A stretch of 21,391 nucleotides of DNA from Apostichopus californicus (taxonomy: Eukaryota; Echinodermata; Holothuroidea; Aspidochirotida; Stichopodidae). Under the pieces are notes generated by a model, which was not told the origin of the DNA, searched no databases, and was given only the letters and a program-made list of their open reading frames with translations. Below, piece after piece: positions 9,101 to 15,399 of this stretch; positions within the stretch are counted from its first letter, which is position 1; the number at the start of each line of letters is the position of its first letter. The position numbers were made by a program, and so were the translations under genes. The DNA lies in contig JAIPMN010002189.1 in assembly GCA_020650975.1 (NCBI GenBank), forward strand, positions 1 through 21,391, read 5' to 3'.

Positions 9101-12100
9101 ATATCGGGGACACAAATTTGGTCATCCCCACATATCCAAACCACCTCTTTAAAAAAAGCAAAAAGAATAGTATTAAGTACCAATGGAATTTGGGAAGGGG
9201 TTCGTTTCAAAACGTCTCAGTCACCAAGATAATGAGCATATTAATCAACTGTTCTTCATTTAGGCGTGAGACCAGATAGAGTCCGAGGGGGCAGACAGAA
9301 ATACAGGAGAAGGCCAGAAGAGACAGACTTTGCACCATCTTCATCTGCCAGAAGAGCAAAGTATCGGAGAGGTTTGTGATTTAGTTGTTCAAAATTAAAT
9401 ATGTATTACTTCCAGTCGGTGTAACGATATATGTCATATCTATCCATTAGATATTCCTATGTAGTTGTCATGCAACTTGAGCACTAAAGCTTCTTTCACT
9501 GTGGCGGTGACAGAAGTTCTTTGTCAGCCGCTGGGATGGGGTTGGATCAGACAACGTATACAATTGTTTATCTAAGGCTGTCTTGCATATATATGTTAAC
9601 ATATCATTCACTATTTCTAGCTCTCTTTTTCAGAGTTGCAGTAATGTTTGGTTTGTTTTCTTTTTTTCTACGGAGTAGAGATAAGGGCATAGGATATGGG
9701 ATGAGGAGTGATTTATGATGGGATGGAAAGGGCTTTGGATGGAATGGGATTGATATTTATATATACAGTATATATACTAGTAGTATATAAATATATACTA
9801 CTAGTGTTCCACTATTCTCAACTAGTCCCTTACCTGTTGCTTTGGAGCTCACTTTACCATGTATAAAGTGACCTGATAGCATTTAGCCGCTGACCGCTGA
9901 TGGTCACAGGTCACCTGTAGACAATGTAAGTCACCTACGGTCCACCTCAGGCCTCATACTATCATCAAATGTGTCTAGTTAGTGTTCTAAAAGGCTTTCA
10001 AGATCCCTGTGTGGTTGTTAGCACCATCCATTAAAGTCAGTAGTCAAGAGTGCAATAGTTGTGAAGGGACAGGTAAGTTCATCACTCTTAAAATATCTAA
10101 AACGGGTAAGGTTTTGGAATTACCATTGCCATTATTGTCATGAAGAAAGTATGGCGATGAACGTCATCTTCACCGCAGAAATGATATTAAAATCTTCCAT
10201 TTACCTTCCCATTCACACCCTTTTTAACAAATCAAATATTTTGCCACGTCATGCCGTATCTAAACTGCACAGGTGTACACATGTCATGGATCGATGTGTT
10301 ACAAAGGTTAATCTAGGTGTGCCTATTCACATGATCTTTAATACCTCAATGCACTTATATGAAAACCAGTCGATGATTTATCAATCGCTTATCAGAGAAA
10401 AACTTAACTTTGTATCCAGCTGATATGCTACTGTTGTAATCTGAAAGCTATGAGATGACAGATAAAACTTGAAGGCTCTGTATGATCTAGTCTCACTTCA
10501 AAATATTTACTGATGCTTAATTAAGCAAACAGTCCTTTTTGTCTGTGTAGTTCATTGCTTGTCAGTCAATTAGTTTGCGATAAAAAGTGGTATTCCAAAG
10601 TTAAACGATTTTTTAAACTATCAACCAGCTTGTTACATTGCAGCTCCATTATCTCTCTTGCCATTAAATGTCCTTGGATTGACAGTATTGTATTTAATAT
10701 GCTGTATTAATGTAAACAACTGATTGTTTTTTCTTAAATTGTGGTAAAAATAGGTATAAATTTATTTTCAATACAAACATGAACTTCTTAAGATTCGACC
10801 AACAGCACAAATCATATAAGGTGTACCAAGCCTAGTGTAATTTGCATTTAAGAATCAGGGCTGAATTTGTGACTGCTACTAATTGTTATAATTACTAACC
10901 AAGTGATTACACCAGCTTTCTGGATGTGAAGAATAGTTCAGAGTGCTCATTCATGACATTGCAGTTGTGAGTCAAAGGATAGTAAATCTATCGGAAGGCT
11001 TCTGGAGGTGAAACGTTGGTAATAATGATTGTAAATTTGAGTTTTCAATTCAGATATTTTCTCTTGAATGCCCGGTTTGGATGAAACAACCACTGGCAGT
11101 GCATGCCAATAACAAATTAAAAATCACCCGTTACCGAAGGTAGTGACTGCTGTTCCCCTTTCATGAAGTTGCCCTAGCAGCCCTCATACCAAGTTTAATG
11201 GTTATATTTCAATTTCAAACTGAATTATAGCTGCACCGGCCATGTTTGTGCCATACCACAGCGATGACCGAGAATATGCTATTAAAAGCAAGTTTGAAGA
11301 AGAAGAAATTGATACGTTCCTGGTTTTTCTGTCATTTCTGAATGTGTTTTTTTATCACTTTAGGGAAAATGCCTCCGTGCCCTTTGTAAGTTTGAAACTT
11401 GCCTTGGTGCCCATTGTTTAAAGCTGAAAAGACTGCTGTGGTACTCTGCCATACTTATGAAAAATCCATGGCAATTTTTTTAACTTGCCCTAAAAGCATT
11501 CACTTCTCCTCCCAATCCTTAGTTTGTGCTTGAATGCATTTTATTACTTTTGGTATGTATAACTTACTCTTTTTTTTTCTCATTCTGTTTTCTTTCAGCT
11601 CTAGAACTGATGAAGTTACTTTTAAAGATTGAACCGCCCGTCAGTGATATGAGTCCTCTAGATCCCAGTCTAAGGGACCGGGATATGGAATTCAGGACTA
11701 TGAAGATTATCACCGATCTCGGTGACAAAGCCTTGGTTAATGTCGTCCACTGGGCCAAGCAGGTCCCAGGTAGGTTGTTTCCATGATCACTGTAAAAACA
11801 AGGGTCCAGGCATGAAATCATGAAAATAAAAAATAAAATAAAAAAGGATCAAAGACCAAACAGAGTGGTTTGAGAACTTGTAATTGAACATCTAAAATAA
11901 AATATCATCAGAGTATTGATTGTATCAAAGATTGATATCAAACATTTAAAAACAGTTATTCAAATGCTGTAGGAGTAAATCACCAATGGTATCGCGGGAA
12001 CGGCATATGTAGACAGTCGGTCGACTGAGGCAGCAATGAGAAAAACATCTACTATGGGTTTTTGATGGTCTGATGAGGCTTTGTGAAATATCAAATGTTT

Positions 12101-14560
12101 CAAGTGCATCCATTCCCTACAGGTGGTGTTATAACTACTTTATTCATCACAGATTTGGACACTCACTTCTCCAGGTCTTGGACGTTACTTTTAGGCCATA
12201 ACAGCAGGAAAGAGGGTGACTTTGAGTACTTGCGAAACGTAAAAAATTGTTTAGTTAAGGTTCCTGATCTTGCCATCACACTATCACCATGAACAGTGGA
12301 TTCTAGTCAACTAGTGCATGGTAACTCGTTTTAATGTCGGTGAACCATAAAAAGTAACCAAAATGAAAGAAGCATCTAAAGAGTCTGTAACATGACTTGA
12401 ACTGTGCAGTACTCTAGTCAGGTTTATGATTACAAACAAACCCTTTGTATCACATATCTACCCTTTGTATCACATATCCACCTGGCATGCCATAGACAAT
12501 ACGAAGAAGATTGTCGCATCACCTCTTCTTCTGTCGAATAATTAGTTCGACTTTAATTTTCCGAATCCAGTCCAGCATCGTGGAGGATATAGTTTTAATT
12601 TTATCTTCTTGAACTTCTCCTTTCCGCTGGTTTTCTCTCGTTTACAGGTGAAACAGAATTATCTCTCAATGACCAAATGATCCTGGATATAGTTTTAATT
12701 TCATCTTCTTGAACTTCTCCTTTCCGCTGGTTTTCTCTCGTTTACAGGTGTAACAGAATTATCTCTCAATGACCAAATGATCTTGCTTCAGGAGGGTTGG
12801 ATGGAAATCCTCCTGTGGCAGGTCTTGTTCCGTTCACTCAGTCTTACCAATCCGGATCGGATCTTTTTCACCAACGGCCTTAGCATGGACACCGAACAAG
12901 CGGATCGTACGGGTCTGGGGCCCCTGTTCAACAGAGGCCTTCACATCGTCAGGAAAATGAGGGAAGTCGGGATCGATAAGGAGGAGTACACATTACTCAA
13001 GGCGGTGGTGCTTACAAATGTCGGTCAGTTTGATTTTTCTTCAATCTTAAAAATCAGTTCAGAGCATATTACATGGAGACGTGAAGAGTGGACATAAAAA
13101 AAAATAATGCTAATATTATACCCCATCTCTCTTTGTTTGCATTATTTGTTTGTATCGTTTGTTTGTATCGTTTGTTTCTTGTCTTCTACTTGAATGGTAG
13201 ATTGTTGACCAAACGACTGTCAAGATGTCCAGATGTATCTATAATGTATATATTCAATCGTCATTAAATTTTGTTGTTTCGTTGTTCAGGTAATATCTAG
13301 TGCTAAATATGTTGATTTATAACATCTTTCCGGTAACCCTGAAATAATCGTGTCGTTGTTTATTTGGGCTTGCACGTGTCTCCTTTTTGTTGTATCAGAA
13401 ATTGTCTGGTCGACAGATTTGTGAGAATGTCATTGAAATCGTTTTATATTGATATAGCTAGTGATAGCAGTTTGTATTGAAATAAAAATGTTGGTAAGTG
13501 CCTTTGTTTGGTCATTTACAAATCAATTAATAATTAAAAAATTGAATTTGAATTATCTGCATATACAGTATTTGTAAAATTAGAATTTTTATACATGACA
13601 TGGACTGTAATTGTTACAATTGATAAAGAGCTCCAGGTCTCATGTACAATCAAGTTAGACATATTTAAACACACCTCTAATATAAAAAGGGTCTAAAAAT
13701 GGCTTGCATGTTGGGTGGGCCTGACGTTTAGATCCTAGCAGGATCTTTTTAAGGGACAAAATCGGATCCTGCTAGGATTAAAACGTCAGGTCCTCTTACT
13801 TTTACATTTACCTACACAGGCTTTTTGCAGTAGTTTAGCAGTTTGCTTACAGTCTCTCTCCCTCTCTCACCATTCTTGAATATTTGTCTAAAATACTGGC
13901 AGTTAGAATGAAAAGAAGGATTTCTCAGATCTTATTTTGTATGGTGCTAGGAAGATGTGATAGTGATGGTTTAGAAGTTTGACAAAAACTGACTTCTTAT
14001 TAGACCATTCTAGAAAACTAACTTTTAATATCGTATTGAAAATATTTTAATTTTACGGTAAATTTATCGTAGAGGGAGGAACGTCAAAAACATCCATGAT
14101 GCGTCCATCAAGTGTCCCTGCTTTGCCTCCCTTTAACCTAGTTCTAATGTTATGGCTTTCCGGTACCGCATGTGTCCACCTTGTAAACAAATATCTTGTA
14201 CCAGATGTCTTATCCTTTAGCAAATGTTCAAAGCTTCCTTTCACAATTTCTCTTTGAATGCCTCTCTTAGAAGCCTCAAGAATCGAAGAAGCCAACAACT
14301 TGAGACATCTGCAGAATAACCTCTACGATGCCTTATATCACCATATCTTTAAGGATTACCCGGGTGACTCGAGACGAATGTGTCGTCTACTGACCGTCCT
14401 GCCTCTTCTCAGGCAGCTAGCCATAGAGTCGGTCGAACACGTGTCGAGATACTCGGAAGAGAGAAGCGTGCCGATCCAACAGCTCTTTAAGGAGATGCTT
14501 CAGTGTACCACGCACTCGCAAGCTACCTCGTCGCTTTCACAGAATCTCAGCCAAGACTGA
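5751..14560 (+). CDS. ERR: Oestrogen-related receptor (ERR, NR3B family), six coding exons
   Basis: Join of 5751-6132, 6816-6932, 9264-9371, 11599-11769, 12748-13023 and 14271-14560 gives a 447-residue protein without frame breaks. Known ERRs are orphan nuclear receptors that bind TNAAGGTCA elements and drive energy-metabolism genes with PGC-1-type coactivators. Visible domains: N-terminal region 1-96 with an LKQE sumoylation-type motif (30-33); zinc finger 1 (C98, C101, C115, C118) with P-box EACKA; zinc finger 2 (C134, C140, C150, C153); C-terminal extension VRGGRQKY (173-180); hinge to about 215; ligand-binding domain about 220-429; AF-2 core LFKEML (423-428); and a serine/glutamine-rich tail of about 18 residues beyond the usual ERR end. 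Length is close to vertebrate ERRs (about 420-460). All introns are phase 1. ERR rather than oestrogen receptor is indicated by EACKA (the latter has EGCKA) and the extension. The exact N-terminus is uncertain. Confidence 0.95.
5778..5790 (+). promoter_or_regulatory. DR1-like nuclear receptor element inside exon 1
   Basis: AGGTCA-G-AGTTCA, a direct repeat of two receptor half-sites spaced by one base, lies in coding sequence (residues 10-13). It could be chance, since it is constrained by codons. Listed because similar elements recur around the gene. Confidence 0.25.
6133..6815 (+). other. ERR intron 1 with TTA/ATT microsatellite
   Basis: 683-nt phase 1 intron, GTAAAA to TTCAG. Bases about 6181-6285 are a degenerate TTA/ATT/TTG trinucleotide microsatellite. 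The rest is AT-rich with nothing recognisable. Confidence 0.85.
6816..6932 (+). CDS. ERR: ERR coding exon 2: second zinc finger
   Basis: Flanked by CTTCAG acceptor and the strong donor GATG|GTAAGTAAG. It is 117 nt, phase 1 at both ends, encoding residues 128-166 plus one base of 167. The second finger is C134-x5-C140-x9-C150-x2-C153, then RFKKC and MGM. The D-box between the first two cysteines is HAKNR, more basic than the PA(S/T)NE of vertebrate ERRs. CPGC replaces the usual CQAC. These changes leave all zinc ligands intact. The exon border just after the first finger is a classical nuclear-receptor intron position. Skipping this exon would keep the frame but remove a finger. Confidence 0.95.
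7035..7050 (-). promoter_or_regulatory. Composite perfect DR1 plus ERR element in intron 2
   Basis: TGACCT-A-TGACCT (7035-7047) is a perfect DR1 on the minus strand, the type bound by RXR, HNF4, COUP-TF or PPAR dimers. The second half-site extends to TGACCTTAA (7042-7050), an exact ERR element (TTAAGGTCA on the minus strand). It lies about 100 bp after exon 2. Regulatory function is inferred. Confidence 0.5.
7099..8250 (+). repeat. Seven-copy minisatellite array in intron 2 (unit 158-174 bp)
   Basis: The core GATAGAAGTGTAGAGACTGG recurs with ATAG at 7181, 7339, 7513, 7681, 7855, 8017 and 8186, giving spacings of 158, 174, 168, 174, 162 and 169 bp. Each unit also has ATCGTCCCTTATACATATCC, GCGAGATTGGG, ATTCATGACCAGAAT, a variable G-rich tract and a CTAAAAACTTAGCAG or TTAAAAAGTTAGCAG segment. 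Two unit types alternate in the middle with a 342-bp dimer period, indicating dimer amplification. Each unit contains CTG|GTAAGTAT, a near-perfect 5' splice site. The outermost units are the most diverged. Confidence 0.95.
7103..7120. promoter_or_regulatory. Everted half-sites TGACCT-N6-GGGTCA
   Basis: TGACCT at 7103 and GGGTCA at 7115 form an everted repeat with a six-base gap, with AGTTCA just upstream at 7091. The sequence is also the diverged outer copy of the array unit; later units read TGACCAGAATAAGGGTTG and have lost both half-sites. Confidence 0.3.
8490..8498 (+). promoter_or_regulatory. ERR response element match (TAAAGGTCA)
   Basis: Exact match to TNAAGGTCA in intron 2, past the tandem array. 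Function inferred. Confidence 0.35.
9003..9180 (+). repeat. 95-bp tandem duplication upstream of exon 3
   Basis: TTAATATC-GGGACACAA-TTTGGTCATCCCCACATA-CCAAACCACCTC followed by an A run starts at 9003 and again at 9098. The two copies differ by a few substitutions and A-run length. The duplicated block ends about 85 bp before the exon 3 acceptor. Confidence 0.85.
9264..9371 (+). CDS. ERR: ERR coding exon 3: C-terminal extension of the DNA-binding domain and hinge
   Basis: The acceptor is ATTTAG and the donor AGAG|GTTTGT (weaker than its neighbours). It is 108 nt, phase 1 at both ends, residues 167-202. It starts [19 protein letters not shown], nearly the same as the ERR extension that contacts the TNA bases 5' of AGGTCA in the response element. 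This is the strongest single ERR signature in the window and supports recognition of extended half-sites as a monomer or dimer. The remaining residues ([16 protein letters not shown]) are a short basic, serine-containing hinge that could add to nuclear localisation. That role is inferred. Confidence 0.95.
9776..9805. repeat. Perfect 14-bp inverted repeat with 2-base loop
   Basis: ACTAGTAGTATATA (9776-9789), AA, then TATATACTACTAGT (9792-9805). The arms match perfectly, and AT-rich TATATACAGTATATA lies immediately upstream. It could extrude as a cruciform or be a site of replication slippage. No promoter or terminator role is claimed. Confidence 0.8.
9901..9913 (+). promoter_or_regulatory. DR1-like element in intron 3
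   Basis: TGGTCA-C-AGGTCA, one mismatch from a perfect direct repeat spaced by one. A further TGACCT occurs nearby at about 9870. Function inferred. Confidence 0.3.
11599..11769 (+). CDS. ERR: ERR coding exon 4: hinge and helices 1-3 of the ligand-binding domain
   Basis: Follows a long pyrimidine tract ending TTTCAG. The donor is CCAG|GTAGGT. It is 171 nt, phase 1 both ends, residues 203-259 plus the first base of 260. [14 protein letters not shown] aligns with the vertebrate LLVAEPEK region at the start of the domain. The helix 3 segment is [20 protein letters not shown], against the human ERRgamma pattern CDLADREL..GWAKHIPG. K256, one half of the coactivator charge clamp, is kept. A247 sits where ERRs and oestrogen receptors have the ligand-contacting glutamate (ERRgamma E275, ER-alpha E353; numbering from memory), and G244 falls at the alanine/phenylalanine position that shapes the ERR pocket. 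Confidence 0.93.
11770..12747 (+). other. ERR intron 4
   Basis: 978-nt phase 1 intron, GTAGGT to TTTACAG. It contains a 20-bp tandem duplication (ACCCTTTGTATCACATATCT at 12440 and 12460) and, at its end, the 100-bp duplication of the exon 5 acceptor region. No other feature is seen. Confidence 0.85.
12585..12784 (+). repeat. 100-bp tandem duplication covering the exon 5 splice acceptor and exon start
   Basis: GGATATAGTTTTAATT begins at 12585 and exactly 100 bases later at 12685. I count only a few substitutions (12602/12702, 12651/12751, and 12683-12684/12783-12784), so the duplication is recent. Each copy carries the pyrimidine tract, TTTACAG and the first ~37 bases of exon 5. The downstream copy joins to the long open frame. 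The upstream copy, if used and read through, encodes [13 protein letters not shown] then reaches TGA at 12710. One hundred is not a multiple of three. Confidence 0.95.
12748..13023 (+). CDS. ERR: ERR coding exon 5: central ligand-binding domain (helices 4-9)
   Basis: The acceptor TTTACAG lies at 12741-12747 and the donor is GTCG|GTCAGT. It is 276 nt, phase 1 both ends, residues 260-351 plus the first base of 352. It contains [18 protein letters not shown] (the canonical nuclear-receptor signature LTxxDQxxLLQxxWxEIL), W277, and RSLSL with R288, the arginine equivalent to ERRgamma R316. Relative to vertebrate ERRgamma there is a two-residue insertion before MDTEQ, where ERRgamma has MDEDQ. The tail [16 protein letters not shown] matches LEKEEFVTLKAIALAN. 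The donor is fixed by the exon 6 join, which makes LTN-V-E-ASRIEE align with vertebrate LANSDSMHIED. The acceptor and first 37 bases are duplicated 100 bp upstream. Confidence 0.94.
13024..14270 (+). other. ERR intron 5
   Basis: 1247-nt phase 1 intron, GTCAGT to CTTAG. It includes the 71-nt hairpin at 13720-13790, a CT-rich run near 13853-13870, and AT-rich DNA. An 81-codon open frame on the minus strand (14053-14298) overlaps the exon 6 start and is not recognised. Confidence 0.85.
13720..13790. repeat. Near-perfect 26-bp stem hairpin (71 nt), pre-miRNA-like or MITE-like
   Basis: Arm 13720-13745 (CCTGACGTTTAGATCCTAGC then AGGATC) and arm 13765-13790 (GATCCTGCTAGGATTAAAAC then GTCAGG) are inverted copies with two mismatches. 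The loop is 19 nt. In RNA the stem can extend several more pairs below through G-U and G-C pairs. The size fits an animal pre-miRNA, but a small inverted-repeat transposon relic is equally possible. Confidence 0.7.
14271..14560 (+). CDS. ERR: ERR coding exon 6: helices 10-12, AF-2 and C-terminal tail
   Basis: The acceptor is CTCTTAG at 14264-14270; the exon begins with the last two bases of codon 352 and stops at TGA 14558-14560. It encodes residues 352-447. [17 protein letters not shown] matches the dimerisation helix 10 pattern of ERRs (DPRRAGKMLMTLPLLRQ). SVEHV contains V409 where vertebrate ERRgamma has the pocket-filling phenylalanine F435. The AF-2 helix [10 protein letters not shown] keeps E426 of the coactivator charge clamp, so coactivator binding should be intact. 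Beyond it is an 18-19-residue S/T/Q-rich tail ([10 protein letters not shown]...) absent from vertebrate ERRs, which end within a few residues of this helix. Confidence 0.95.
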
Positions 14561-14577
14561 TCGACCAATCGTCTTTA

Positions 14578-14600
14578 GGGTCAGGTAGGGTCAAAGTTCA
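14578..14600 (+). promoter_or_regulatory. Overlapping DR4 and DR1 half-site cluster just after the stop codon
   Basis: GGGTCA at 14578, GGGTCA at 14588 (gap GGTA, so DR4) and AGTTCA at 14595 (gap A, so DR1). Three correctly oriented half-sites fall in 23 bases, 18 bases past the TGA. DR4 suits thyroid/LXR-type and DR1 suits HNF4/RXR-type heterodimers in known animals. Binding is inferred only. Confidence 0.4.
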
Positions 14601-14874
14601 CCCCCCTACGAGGTGATGGATCCAGGAACCAGCTGTAACGTCATCCGGAGAGGTAATTTGGGAAGGAAAGGTTGGTAAATGTGGAGAAGAACAAAAGAAG
14701 AGAAATGTTCTTTTCTTGGAAGAAAACAACTATGGAAAGATTTCCCTGTTTGGCATCGACCAGATTACCAAGAAGCAATCACTTACCATCAGCTGATATG
14801 TGTTGTAATGGTAAGATAAATAGCTTTTGTGGGAGATTTTACGTACAACCTGCGTTACCAGAGCTTCTCCATTT

Positions 14875-14883
14875 TGACCTTAA
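14875..14883 (-). promoter_or_regulatory. ERR response element match (TTAAGGTCA on minus strand)
   Basis: TGACCTTAA in the probable 3' UTR matches TNAAGGTCA exactly on the minus strand. Function inferred. Confidence 0.35.
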
Positions 14884-15148
14884 TTTGGTCGTGAATGAAG
14901 GCACACAGAAGACTCTTCCATTGTTCTGTAATTTACAAACAGTAGTGTGTACAACGTTTGAAATTGTACTTACTTCAAAGAAAAAAGATACACACACACA
15001 CACAGCTATGATCAGGTTACAAGGTCAAAAAACAATCAAAACAATGATAAATTGCCAAGAATGAAATCTGGTTTACAGTCCACAACATCTCTTTCTTAGC
15101 TATGTGATTTGTTAACAAGGATGTCGCCCATGGTGACAGTGACTTTTT

Positions 15149-15161
15149 TGACCTTTGAACT
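15149..15161 (-). promoter_or_regulatory. DR1 element, HNF4/PPAR-type
   Basis: TGACCT-T-TGAACT reads AGTTCA-A-AGGTCA on the minus strand, the classical HNF4/PPAR-type DR1. It lies in the probable 3' UTR. Function inferred. Confidence 0.4.
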
Positions 15162-15399
15162 TTTATTGTATACATATGGTGAGCTGCATAAACATTATTT
15201 ACTTAACATGATACAAGTGGTTTATTTTGACTCAGTGGTAAATTGAAGATTTGAGGTAAACAGATTTATTATGCTTTTCAAGTTTAGTGGTTTTCACCAT
15301 ATGTACCATAAATCATTTTGGTGTATAATATCTAATAAATTACTAGATAACATCTGACTGTCTGACCGATAACAACCATTCTTTGGATAATATAAATAT

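Larger units (their letters stand above)
6933..9263 (+). other. ERR intron 2
   Basis: 2331-nt phase 1 intron, GTAAGT to TTTAG. It contains a nuclear-receptor half-site cluster (7035-7120), the seven-copy tandem array (7099-8250), and a 95-bp tandem duplication near the 3' end (9003-9180). The middle part (8250-9000) is AT-rich with one ERR-type element at 8490 and otherwise nothing recognisable. Confidence 0.9.
9372..11598 (+). other. ERR intron 3
   Basis: 2227-nt phase 1 intron, GTTTGT to TTTCAG. It contains a perfect short inverted repeat (9776-9805), a DR1-like element (9901) and otherwise AT-rich unique sequence. A 120-codon open frame at 10061-10423 resembles nothing I know and is likely chance. 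Confidence 0.85.
14561..15360 (+). other. ERR: Probable 3' UTR of ERR
   Basis: Follows the TGA directly. It contains a cluster of nuclear-receptor half-sites, a CA run at about 14992-15004, and an AATAAA hexamer at 15334-15339 that could be the polyadenylation signal. Other AATAAA sites lie farther on (for example 17526). The true end of the transcript cannot be fixed from sequence. The 130-codon open frame at 14672-15064 looks fortuitous. Confidence 0.45.

Noticed and set aside
10061..10423. 120-codon open frame in intron 3
   Set aside because: No recognisable domain, and it sits inside the ERR intron on the sense strand where RNA is spliced out.
12648..12712. Upstream copy as the genuine exon 5 start
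   Set aside because: Reading through gives a stop at 12710; only the downstream copy continues into the conserved ligand-binding domain.
14672..15064. 130-codon open frame in the probable 3' UTR
   Set aside because: Runs through a CA microsatellite and receptor half-sites, and has no similarity to known proteins.
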